From: Actinomycetes bacterium
Lineage (GTDB): Bacteria > Actinomycetota > Actinomycetes > Actinomycetales > Cellulomonadaceae
Direction: 5' to 3'
DNA length: 5,170 nt
Assembly: GCA_023389455.1 (NCBI GenBank)
Contig: JAEWEJ010000026.1
Location: 1-5,170 of the forward strand
The notes under the pieces: generated by a model
Told to the model about the DNA's origin: nothing
The model's input: only the letters and a program-made list of their open reading frames with translations
The model's database searches: none
Part shown: positions 1 through 4,355 of the stretch, one piece after another
Layout: the number at the start of each line of letters is the position of its first letter
Numbering within the stretch: position 1 is the first letter of the stretch
Made by a program: the position numbers and the translations under genes

Positions 1-23
1 ACCCTCACAAACGCGGCCGGGCT

Positions 24-47
24 GGAGCACGGCGTCAGCCGTGCTCC
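24..47 (-). terminator. Hairpin terminator after leuD
   Basis: A perfect 10-bp inverted repeat (GGAGCACGGC / GCCGTGCTCC) closes a 4-base loop, beginning 40 bases beyond the leuD stop on the minus strand. The bases that follow on that strand (AGCCCGGCCGCGTTTGTGAG) hold only a short T run, so this is a GC hairpin without a proper U-tail, as is common in actinomycetes. It most likely ends the leuCD transcript. It could also act on a plus-strand transcript from a gene lying left of the window, which cannot be seen. Confidence 0.7.
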
Positions 48-87
48 CGCCCGGTGGCCCTCACGGACCGGACGTGCTGGTGGGACC

Positions 88-756
88 TCAGACGCCGCGG
101 GTCGGCCCGAGGTCGAGCGTGACCACCGGGCGCGCCGGGCGCACCGGCACCGCGGGCAGGTGCTTCGCCGGGAGGGTCGCGGGACGCCACGGCTCGCGGC
201 GCTGCTCGAACGCGGTGATCTCGTCCGCGTGCTGGAGCGTCAGACCGATGTCGTCGAGGCCCTCCATGAGCCGCCAGCGCGTGTAGTCGTCGACCTGGAA
301 CGGCACGACCACGTCGTCGCAGGTCACGGTGCGCGAGCCGAGGTCCACGGTCACCTCGGTGCCCGGGCGCGTCTCGAGGACCTTCCACAGCAGCTCGACG
401 TCCTCCTGCGCGACCTGCGCCGCCAGGAGCCCCTGCTTGCCGGAGTTGCCGCGGAAGATGTCGGCGAAGCGCGCCGAGATCACGACGCGGAAGCCGTAGT
501 CCTTCAGCGCCCACACCGCGTGCTCGCGGGACGAGCCGGTGCCGAAGTCCGGGCCTGCGACCAGGACCGAGCCGGAGCGGTACGCGTCCTGGTTGAGGAC
601 GAACGCCGGGTCGCCACGCCACGCGGCGAACAGCGCGTCCTCGAAGCCCGTGCGCGTGACCCGCTTGAGGTACACGGCGGGGATGATCTGGTCGGTGTCG
701 ACGTTGCTGCGCCGCAGCGGGACGCCGACCCCGGTGTGCTGGGTGAACTTCTCCAT
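88..756 (-). CDS. leuD: 3-isopropylmalate dehydratase small subunit
   Basis: The 222-residue protein is the small (swivel-domain) subunit of isopropylmalate isomerase. With LeuC it moves the hydroxyl of 2-isopropylmalate to give 3-isopropylmalate, the second committed step of leucine synthesis, in the cytoplasm. Visible hallmarks are the N-terminal segment RSNVDTDQIIPAVYLKRV (residues 16-33), the substrate-binding loop GPDFGTGSSREHA (68-80), and ARFADIFRGNSGKQGLL (95-111). The ATG at 754-756 is preceded by an AGGCAGG-like ribosome site about five bases away, and the protein then starts MEKFTQHTGVGVPL as the family does. It lies 32 bases after leuC in the same direction, so the two are cotranscribed and made as partners. 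The C-terminus carries about 25 residues rich in Pro, Val and Arg (197-222) past the conserved EITAFEQRREPW end, making it slightly longer than the roughly 200 residues usual for LeuD. Assignment is secure; the role of the tail is unknown. Confidence 0.97.
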   Translation of the reverse strand: MEKFTQHTGVGVPLRRSNVDTDQIIPAVYLKRVTRTGFEDALFAAWRGDPAFVLNQDAYRSGSVLVAGPDFGTGSSREHAVWALKDYGFRVVISARFADIFRGNSGKQGLLAAQVAQEDVELLWKVLETRPGTEVTVDLGSRTVTCDDVVVPFQVDDYTRWRLMEGLDDIGLTLQHADEITAFEQRREPWRPATLPAKHLPAVPVRPARPVVTLDLGPTRGV

Positions 757-788
757 GATGGCCTGCCTGTCGGGGTCTCGGGGGGGCG

Positions 789-2252
789 TCAGACGGTCTG
801 CAGCGCGTCGTCGGTGGTCAGCGGGCTGCCGTCGGGGACCTCGACGTCCGCGCCCAGGTCGGCGACGGAGGACAGCGTGCCCCGGATGGCCGTGGCAGCC
901 GCGACGAGCGGCGACACCAGGTGGGTGCGTCCGCCCTTGCCCTGCCGACCCTCGAAGTTGCGGTTCGACGTGGACGCCGAACGCTCCTGAGGGGCGAGCT
1001 GGTCGGGGTTCATGCCGAGGCACATCGAGCAGCCGGCGTTGCGCCACTCCGCACCGAAGTCCAGGAAGATGCGGTCGAGCCCCTCGGCCTCGGCCTGCAG
1101 CCGGACCCGGGCCGAGGCCGGCACCACGAGGACGCGGACGTCCTGCGCCTTGGTGCGGCCCTGGACGAGCTTGGCGACGGCCCGCAGGTCCTCGATCCGG
1201 CCGTTGGTGCACGAGCCGATGAAGACCGTGTCGACCTTGATCTCGCGCAGCGGCTGGCCGGGCGTCAGCCCCATGTACTCGATGGCACGCTCGGCGGCGA
1301 CGCGCTCGTTCGCGTCGGCGATCTGCTCCGGCACCGGCACGTTGCCCGACAGGGGCAGGCCCTGGCCGGGGTTGGTGCCCCACGTGACGAACGGCTCCAG
1401 GTCCGCCGCCTCGAGGACGACCTCGGCGTCGAAGACCGCGTCGTCGTCGGTGCGCAGCGTGCGCCAGTACTCGACGGCGGCGTCCCAGTCCGCCCCCTCG
1501 GGTGCGTGCGGGCGACCCTTGAGGTACTCGAACGTGGTCTCGTCGGGCGCGATCATGCCGGCGCGCGCACCCGCCTCGATCGACATGTTGCAGATGGTCA
1601 TCCGCCCCTCCATCGAGAGGTTGCGGATCGCCTCGCCGCGGTACTCCAGGACGTAGCCCTGGCCACCGCCGGTGCCGATCTTGGCGATGATCGCGAGGAT
1701 GATGTCCTTGGCGCTCGCGCCGATGGGCAGCGTGCCGTTGACCGTGATCGCCATCGTCTTGAACGGCGCGAGCGGCAGCGTCTGCGTCGCCAGGACGTGC
1801 TCGACCTCGCTGGTGCCGATACCGAACGCGAGCGCCCCGAAGGCGCCGTGCGTCGACGTGTGCGAGTCGCCGCAGACGACCGTCAGGCCCGGCTGGGTCA
1901 GCCCGAGCTGCGGGCCGACCTGGTGGACGATCCCCTGGTCGGCGTCGCCGAGCGAGTGGAGGCGCACACCGAACTCCGCGGCGTTCTGGCGCAGCGTCTC
2001 GATCTGCGTGCGGCTCGTCGCGTCGGCGATCGGGCGGTCGATGTCGAGCGTCGGGGTGTTGTGGTCCTCGGTGGCGATCGTGAGGTCCGGGCGCCGCACG
2101 GGCCGACCGGCCAGTCGCAGTCCCTCGAACGCCTGCGGGCTCGTGACCTCGTGCACGAGGTGCAGGTCGATGTACAGGAGGTCAGGGGCGCCGTCCGTAC
2201 CACGGCGCACGACGTGCGCGTCCCAGACCTTCTCCGCCAGCGTGCCGGCCAT
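789..2252 (-). CDS. leuC: 3-isopropylmalate dehydratase large subunit
   Basis: The 487-residue large subunit of isopropylmalate isomerase is an aconitase-superfamily enzyme that holds a [4Fe-4S] cluster. The three cluster ligands are visible: Cys348 in GSCTNGR and Cys408 and Cys411 in GCSMC, close to the E. coli LeuC positions as I recall them. Other family signatures are TEDHNTPTLD (61-70), CGDSHTSTHGAFGALAFGIG (127-146), GGQGYVLEYRG (196-206), IEAGARAGMIAPDETT (225-240) and SNRNFEGRQGKGGRTHLVSP (429-448). Length is normal for the family. The ATG at 2250-2252 has a good ribosome site, AGAGGA, seven bases upstream. The gene heads the leuCD operon and is divergent from an IclR-family regulator across a 118-base gap, the arrangement known for ndgR/areB in Streptomyces and ltbR in Corynebacterium. 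Regulation by that neighbour is expected from those relatives and was not tested here. No lesion or missing residue was seen. Confidence 0.98.
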   Translation of the reverse strand: MAGTLAEKVWDAHVVRRGTDGAPDLLYIDLHLVHEVTSPQAFEGLRLAGRPVRRPDLTIATEDHNTPTLDIDRPIADATSRTQIETLRQNAAEFGVRLHSLGDADQGIVHQVGPQLGLTQPGLTVVCGDSHTSTHGAFGALAFGIGTSEVEHVLATQTLPLAPFKTMAITVNGTLPIGASAKDIILAIIAKIGTGGGQGYVLEYRGEAIRNLSMEGRMTICNMSIEAGARAGMIAPDETTFEYLKGRPHAPEGADWDAAVEYWRTLRTDDDAVFDAEVVLEAADLEPFVTWGTNPGQGLPLSGNVPVPEQIADANERVAAERAIEYMGLTPGQPLREIKVDTVFIGSCTNGRIEDLRAVAKLVQGRTKAQDVRVLVVPASARVRLQAEAEGLDRIFLDFGAEWRNAGCSMCLGMNPDQLAPQERSASTSNRNFEGRQGKGGRTHLVSPLVAAATAIRGTLSSVADLGADVEVPDGSPLTTDDALQTV

Positions 2253-2310
2253 TGCGTCGTCCTCTCGTCCGGGCGGGGGCCTCCCGGGTCACCGGGCCGA
2301 TGACCGTTCC

Positions 2311-2335
2311 GCCGGAGGGCTTGGTGCCCGCCGGC
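2311..2335 (-). other. Strong hairpin in the leuC leader
   Basis: GCCGGAGGGC (2311-2320) pairs with GCCCGCCGGC (2326-2335) as 5 bp, one A/G mismatch and 4 bp around a 5-base loop. On the minus strand it falls about 60 bases before the leuC ATG and would form in the leuC leader RNA. It ends right beside the proposed -35 box of the divergent regulator, so it could act as DNA or as RNA. The fold is seen in the sequence; a function is inference. Confidence 0.5.
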
Positions 2336-2364
2336 TTGCATCTCAGCCTGCGAGACGCCAATAT
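2336..2364 (+). promoter_or_regulatory. Candidate leaderless promoter of the regulator
   Basis: TTGCAT (2336-2341) and CAATAT (2359-2364) are separated by exactly 17 bases. The second box keeps the A at position 2 and T at position 6 that matter most in a -10 element, and ends 6 bases before the ATG at 2371. There is no Shine-Dalgarno sequence before that ATG, so the mRNA probably begins at or next to the start codon. Leaderless mRNAs are common in actinomycetes. Box matches are only moderate. Confidence 0.5.
2341..2355. promoter_or_regulatory. Candidate operator palindrome TCTC-N7-GAGA
   Basis: A 15-base inverted repeat with 4-base arms (TCTC 2341-2344, GAGA 2352-2355) sits in the spacer between the proposed -35 and -10 boxes of the regulator. 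A related ACTC-N5-GAGT repeat lies at 2378-2390, overlapping the proposed leuC -10 box. IclR-family proteins bind imperfect palindromes of about this size, and the position suits autorepression. Arms this short can arise by chance, so this is tentative. Confidence 0.3.
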
Positions 2365-2370
2365 CGACCT

Positions 2371-3090
2371 ATGGACAACTCTAGCGGAGTCGGCGTCCTG
2401 GACAAGGCCGCGTCGGTGCTCAGCGCCCTGGAGGCTGGACCCGCCACCCTTGCGCAGCTGGTCGCTGCCACCCATCTTGCCCGCCCGACGGCCCATCGCC
2501 TCGCAGTCGCGCTCGAGCACCACCGTCTGGTCGCCCGCGACCTGCAGGGCAGGTTCGTGCTCGGGCCGCGGCTCTCGGAGCTCGCGACGGCAGCCGGCGA
2601 GGACCGGCTGCTGGCCGCCGCCGGACCCGTGCTCACGCTCCTGCGCGACCACACGGGCGAGAGCGCGCAGCTCTACCGGCGCCAGGGCGACCAGCGCATC
2701 TGCGTGGCCGCAGCCGAGCGCCCCATCGGCCTGCGCGACTCGATCCCGGTGGGCGCGACGCTCACGATGCAGGCGGGGTCTGCCGCCCAGGTGCTGCTGG
2801 CGTGGGAGGAGCCCGACCGGCTGCACCGCGGCCTGCAGGGCTCCAAGTTCACCGCGACGATCCTGTCCGGCGTCCGCCGGCGCGGCTGGGCCCAGTCCGT
2901 CTCCGAGCGTGAGGTCGGCGTGGCCTCCGTGTCCGCGCCGGTGCGCGGACCGTCGGGGCGGGTCGTGGCGGCCGTGTCCGTGTCGGGCCCGCTCGAGCGC
3001 CTGTCCCGCCAGCCCGGGCGCCTGCACGCCTCCGCCGTGGTCTCCGCCGCCAACCGGCTCACCGAGGTCCTGCGGCGCACCGCCGACTGA
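2371..3090 (+). CDS. ndgR: IclR-family regulator of leucine genes (NdgR/AreB/LtbR type)
   Basis: This 239-residue cytoplasmic DNA-binding protein has an N-terminal winged helix-turn-helix (about residues 5-65; helices in ATLAQLVAATHLARPTAHRL, 25-44) and a C-terminal IclR effector domain (about 80-235, with GESAQLYRRQGDQRICVAA at 96-114, GSAAQVLLAW at 136-145, RRRGWAQS at 169-176 and SVSAPVRGPSG at 187-197). The opening MDNSSGVGVLDKA and overall length match my recollection of Streptomyces NdgR/AreB, which sits divergent from leuCD and controls leucine and other amino-acid genes; LtbR is the Corynebacterium counterpart. The ATG at 2371 is chosen because it gives this conserved start and follows a -10-like box by six bases; no ribosome site is present. 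The first codons include TCT and GGA, unusual in this GC-rich frame, perhaps because the DNA there also serves the leuC promoter. Likely dimer or tetramer; effector unknown, possibly a branched-chain amino acid or pathway intermediate. Confidence 0.93.
   Translation: MDNSSGVGVLDKAASVLSALEAGPATLAQLVAATHLARPTAHRLAVALEHHRLVARDLQGRFVLGPRLSELATAAGEDRLLAAAGPVLTLLRDHTGESAQLYRRQGDQRICVAAAERPIGLRDSIPVGATLTMQAGSAAQVLLAWEEPDRLHRGLQGSKFTATILSGVRRRGWAQSVSEREVGVASVSAPVRGPSGRVVAAVSVSGPLERLSRQPGRLHASAVVSAANRLTEVLRRTAD
2378..2405 (-). promoter_or_regulatory. Candidate leuC promoter inside the regulator's first codons
   Basis: On the minus strand TTGTCC (2405-2400) and TAGAGT (2383-2378) are 16 bases apart; each agrees with the sigma-70-type consensus at four of six positions. 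Transcription would start near 2371, giving a leuC leader of about 118 bases. The element lies wholly inside codons 3-12 of the divergent regulator, so polymerase traffic and repressor binding would affect both genes. An alternative weak -10 (GATATT on the minus strand, near 2360-2365) has no convincing partner box. Confidence 0.4.
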
Positions 3091-3109
3091 CACCCCTCCC
3101 CCACCACCT

Positions 3110-3149
3110 CGGGCCCGGGCCCGGCGCGCAGACGCCGGACCCGGGCCCG
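3110..3149 (+). terminator. GC hairpin terminator after the regulator
   Basis: Starting 20 bases after the regulator's stop codon, CGGGCCCGGG (3110-3119) pairs with CCCGGGCCCG (3140-3149); after one C/A mismatch the stem continues for six more base pairs (3121-3126 with 3133-3138) and closes on a 6-base loop. There is no U-tail, which is usual for actinomycete terminators of this shape. Further hairpins at 3174-3191 and 3211-3227 may back it up. Confidence 0.75.
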
Positions 3150-3173
3150 CACGTCGTCCTGGGCCCGCCCGTC

Positions 3174-3191
3174 GTCCGGGGGTGCCCGGAC
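3174..3191. other. Second hairpin past the regulator
   Basis: GTCCGGG (3174-3180) and CCCGGAC (3185-3191) form a perfect 7-bp stem around a 4-base loop, 24 bases after the first terminator stem. It is possibly a backup terminator in plus-strand transcripts. Confidence 0.4.
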
Positions 3192-3210
3192 CTCGGGGGA
3201 CCGCGCCGAC

Positions 3211-3227
3211 GTGCGACGACCTCGCAC
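3211..3227. other. Third hairpin in the gap
   Basis: GTGCGA (3211-3216) and TCGCAC (3222-3227) form a perfect 6-bp stem with a 5-base loop. Function is unknown. In such GC-rich DNA short stems arise readily, so it is noted mainly because it continues the series at 3110-3191. Confidence 0.25.
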
Positions 3228-3364
3228 GGTCGACGTGCAGGGCGCACCGCGTGCCCGCACGCGACCCCTGGGCGGGCGGGGTGCGCCTCCACGGCCCGTC
3301 GACCGACGGCCACCCCGGCGACGACGAGGGCCCGACGCCGACGGCGACCCTGCCGACGAGGGCA

Positions 3365-3396
3365 GGGAACGACGACGGCCGGGAACGACGAAGGCC
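3365..3396. repeat. Tandem 16-base duplication
   Basis: Two adjacent copies of GGGAACGACGA(C/A)GGCC (3365-3380 and 3381-3396) differ at one of sixteen bases. The second copy runs into the first arm of the terminator stem at 3391-3420. On the minus strand, the direction in which the tRNA transcript exits, they provide the modestly T-rich sequence following the stem. Confidence 0.7.
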
Positions 3397-3420
3397 CGGT
3401 CACCGTGGTGACCGGGCCTT
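3391..3420 (-). terminator. Perfect hairpin terminator of the tRNA unit
   Basis: AAGGCCCGGTCACC (3391-3404) and GGTGACCGGGCCTT (3407-3420) are exact reverse complements: a 14-bp stem with a nominal 2-base loop, in practice 13 bp with a 4-base loop. It begins 7 bases after the 3' end of tRNA-Glu on the minus strand. A- and T-rich stem ends flank it on both strands, so it could work in both directions and also stop plus-strand read-through from the regulator. Confidence 0.85.
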
Positions 3421-3426
3421 CAGACG

Positions 3427-3499
3427 TACCCCCGACCGGATTCGAACCGGCGCTACCGCCGTGAGAGGGCGGCGTGCTAGGCCGCTACACAACGGGGGC
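3427..3499 (-). tRNA. tRNA-Glu, anticodon CUC
   Basis: This 73-base gene folds as a full cloverleaf. The acceptor is GCCCCCG with CGGGGGT (a G1-U72 wobble), the D-arm is GTGT with GCAC, and the anticodon stem CCGCC/GGCGG holds loop CTCTCAC, placing CTC at positions 34-36. The T-arm GCCGG/CCGGT holds TTCGAAT. The discriminator base is A and no CCA is encoded, so CCA must be added enzymatically. It reads GAG, the main glutamate codon in a GC-rich genome. The charged tRNA also supplies haem synthesis through GluTR in organisms using that route. It lies downstream of tRNA-Gln on the same strand, with a perfect hairpin terminator after it. Confidence 0.97.
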
Positions 3500-3536
3500 C
3501 TGTGCTCACGACCCGTAGGCCGTGTGCCGAGTGGAT

Positions 3537-3565
3537 ACTGTACCCGACGTCCGCCGCGAGTCGAA
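3537..3565 (-). promoter_or_regulatory. Possible separate promoter for tRNA-Glu
   Basis: On the minus strand TACAGT (3542-3537), a four-of-six match to a -10 box, lies 17 bases after TTCGAC (3565-3560), a weak -35. A start near 3530 would give a leader of about 30 bases before tRNA-Glu. The -35 overlaps the loop of the hairpin at 3555-3572. tRNA-Glu may instead be cut from a common transcript with tRNA-Gln. Confidence 0.35.
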
Positions 3566-3572
3566 ACTCGCG
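3555..3572 (-). other. UUCG-loop hairpin in the tRNA spacer
   Basis: CGCGAGT (3555-3561) and ACTCGCG (3566-3572) are perfect 7-bp arms. On the minus strand, the transcribed sense, the loop reads TTCG, so the RNA would carry the exceptionally stable UUCG tetraloop, though closed here by T-A and not by the optimal C-G pair. Could be a processing or termination signal between the tRNAs. Confidence 0.5.
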
Positions 3573-3583
3573 TGTCCGCCGAC

Positions 3584-3598
3584 CTCACCGCAGGTGAG
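3584..3598 (-). other. Short hairpin in the tRNA spacer
   Basis: CTCACC (3584-3589) and GGTGAG (3593-3598) pair perfectly over 6 bp around three bases. It is the middle of three consecutive hairpins in the spacer. Confidence 0.4.
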
Positions 3599-3613
3599 AC
3601 GCATCCGTGCTGC

Positions 3614-3635
3614 TCACCGGTCTGACGACCGGTGA
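3614..3635 (-). terminator. Hairpin just after tRNA-Gln
   Basis: TCACCGGTC (3614-3622) and GACCGGTGA (3627-3635) form a perfect 9-bp stem with a 4-base loop, beginning 6 bases after the 3' end of tRNA-Gln. There is no T run after it. It is either a terminator or pause site that uncouples the two tRNAs, or a structure guiding RNase trimming of the tRNA-Gln 3' end. Confidence 0.5.
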
Positions 3636-3641
3636 ACTGCG

Positions 3642-3713
3642 CTGGGGTACCAGGACTCGAACCTAGACTAACTGAACCAGAATCAGTCGTGCTGCCAATT
3701 ACACCATACCCCA
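3642..3713 (-). tRNA. tRNA-Gln, anticodon CUG
   Basis: This 72-base cloverleaf has acceptor TGGGGTA/TACCCCA, D-arm GTGT/GCAC, anticodon stem ACTGA/TCAGT holding TTCTGGT (anticodon CTG), a 4-base variable loop, and T-arm CTAGG/CCTGG with TTCGAGT. The discriminator is G and no CCA is encoded. The weak U1-A72 first pair is typical of glutamine tRNAs. It reads CAG. In most actinomycetes this tRNA is first charged with glutamate by GltX and then amidated by GatCAB, which may explain its pairing with tRNA-Glu; neither enzyme gene is in the window. It is transcribed first of the two tRNAs. Confidence 0.97.
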
Positions 3714-3763
3714 AGGGCTGTGACAGGGCCCGAACCGGACCTGCGCACAACACCAGCGGCGCG

Positions 3764-3790
3764 CGACCGGGAGCCCCGCACCGACCGGGA
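3764..3790. repeat. Direct repeat at the tRNA transcription start
   Basis: CGACCGGGA occurs at 3764-3772 and again at 3782-3790, an 18-base period. On the minus strand (TCCCGGTCG) the pair begins directly after the proposed -10 box and spans the expected transcription start. It may be a chance repeat in GC-rich DNA or a binding site for a regulator of the tRNA promoter. Confidence 0.45.
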
Positions 3791-3821
3791 ACATTACCCG
3801 AGCCGGGGCCCACGGGTCCAA
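3791..3821 (-). promoter_or_regulatory. Candidate tRNA-Gln(-Glu) promoter
   Basis: On the minus strand TTGGAC (3821-3816) is followed after 17 bases by GGTAAT or after 19 bases by TAATGT; the two overlapping -10 choices share TAAT. This is the only AT-rich patch in a GC-rich stretch and lies about 77 bases before tRNA-Gln. The bases right after it are TCCCGG, a GC-rich discriminator of the kind linked to growth-rate and ppGpp control of stable RNA promoters. It sits just beyond the stop codon of the upstream gene, so the tRNAs need not depend on that gene's promoter. Confidence 0.55.
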
Positions 3822-3873
3822 CTGGCCCGACGTGGCGCGGGTCACGGGTCCCCCGCACCACCCCGCGGGCACG

Positions 3874-4332
3874 TCAGACCGCGGGGATCTGCCCGATCTC
3901 CGAGACGTCGTACCAGAGCAGGTCGCGGTCCTCGAGACGCTCCACGGACTCCTCGTCGCCCCGGAGCACCCCCGCGACGTCACCGGCCGCCTCCGGCTCG
4001 TCGACGTGCACGCTCACCACCTGGCGGACGCCGACCTCGACGTCCACCACCACCCCGGACGGGACCGGCACGTCGGCGTGCCCGCGGACCGCACCCTCCG
4101 GGACGTCGGCCGCCACGACGACGCGCAGCCGGGGCGCGTCGGGACGGTCCCGGAGCAGCTCGAGCGACGCGTCGGCCGCCGCCGCCTGGGCCGCGTACTC
4201 CCACCCCTCCTCGTCCTCGTCGGGCCACTGCGCCTGCAGGGCCGGGGTGACGGCGTGGGCCGCACGCGGTGCGAGCCGCACAGGGGACTCGCCCTGCAGC
4301 TCGTCGAGGGTCACGGGAAGGTAGACGCGCAC
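3874..4332 (-). CDS. Small acidic conserved protein, DUF6912-like
   Basis: The 152-residue protein has no signal peptide or membrane segment and is strongly acidic. Its pattern, MRVYLPVTLDEL at the start, AHAVTPALQ (25-33), EYAAQAAAADASLELL with DAPRLRVVVAADVP (45-78), VVSVHVDEPEA (105-115) and LLWYDVSEIGQI at the end (138-149), matches my recollection of the uncharacterised actinobacterial family DUF6912. No catalytic motif can be named. It appears to be a compact alpha/beta protein, with a helix at about 45-62 and strands at about 68-76, 94-99 and 104-110. The start is a GTG (4330-4332), chosen because it gives the conserved MRVYLP opening. No ribosome site precedes it; a 6-bp hairpin touches it instead, so translation may be coupled to the ATPase gene ending 23 bases upstream. 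The two genes probably share a transcript. Family name is from memory and function is unknown. Confidence 0.85.
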   Translation of the reverse strand: MRVYLPVTLDELQGESPVRLAPRAAHAVTPALQAQWPDEDEEGWEYAAQAAAADASLELLRDRPDAPRLRVVVAADVPEGAVRGHADVPVPSGVVVDVEVGVRQVVSVHVDEPEAAGDVAGVLRGDEESVERLEDRDLLWYDVSEIGQIPAV

Positions 4333-4347
4333 GGCACCAGTGTGCCG
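4332..4347 (-). other. Hairpin touching the GTG start of the DUF6912-like gene
   Basis: CGGCAC (4332-4337) and GTGCCG (4342-4347) pair perfectly over 6 bp with a 4-base loop. The stem includes the first base of the GTG start and occupies the place where a Shine-Dalgarno sequence should be. It could reduce independent initiation so that translation depends on ribosomes arriving from the upstream ATPase gene. This is inference. Confidence 0.4.
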
Positions 4348-4355
4348 CGCGCGGC

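Larger units (their letters stand above)
2253..2370. promoter_or_regulatory. Divergent leuC / IclR regulator control region
   Basis: The 118 bases between the two divergent start codons hold no gene. Reading toward leuC, the gap would be an untranslated leader of roughly 118 bases if transcription starts near the regulator's ATG. It contains a strong hairpin (2311-2335), a short hairpin (2283-2296) and an inverted repeat GGTCA-N9-TGACC (2287-2305), then the leuC ribosome site. Reading toward the regulator, the only AT-rich island (2360-2364) lies just before its ATG. No leucine-rich leader peptide was found, so classical leu attenuation is not supported. Related regulators bind this gap in other actinomycetes, so one or more of the inverted repeats is likely an operator. 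Confidence 0.7.
3091..3390. other. Non-coding gap rich in inverted repeats
   Basis: These 300 bases between the regulator and the convergent tRNA unit hold no believable gene. Open frames that cross them are short, low-complexity Arg/Pro/Gly translations with no start signals. What can be seen is a series of hairpins: the regulator terminator (3110-3149), a 7-bp hairpin (3174-3191), a 6-bp hairpin (3211-3227), and a 16-base tandem duplication (3365-3396) running into the tRNA-side terminator. No promoter-like boxes stood out. Confidence 0.7.

Noticed and set aside
160..990. Long plus-strand open frame opposite leuD and leuC
   Set aside because: It is an antisense shadow of two certain genes; its translation is Arg/Asp/Val-rich and matches no family.
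757..1383. Apparent N-terminal extension of LeuD reaching into leuC
   Set aside because: The frame is open upstream, but the family start MEKFTQHTGVGVPL with a ribosome site sits at 756 and the upstream translation is a frame-shifted shadow of leuC.
921..2303. 460-codon plus-strand open frame opposite leuC
   Set aside because: High GC keeps antisense frames open. leuC on the other strand has complete family motifs.
2253..2341. Leucine leader peptide for attenuation
   Set aside because: The ATG at 2341-2339 on the minus strand opens a frame with no leucine run that overlaps leuC; no other small frame is leucine-rich.
2182..3093. Minus-strand 303-codon frame opposite the regulator
   Set aside because: Low-complexity translation antisense to a gene with clear IclR domains.
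3211..3411. 66-codon plus-strand open frame in the gap
   Set aside because: Arg/Pro-rich, no ribosome site, and it ends inside the terminator stem.
3852..3869. CCCGC/GCGGG repeat as terminator of the DUF6912-like gene
   Set aside because: Only a 5-bp stem with an 8-base loop, and an equally weak alternative pairing competes; not convincing.
3632..4324. Plus-strand frame crossing tRNA-Gln and the DUF6912-like gene
   Set aside because: It starts inside a tRNA spacer and reads tRNA and antisense sequence; Ser/Thr/Arg low complexity.
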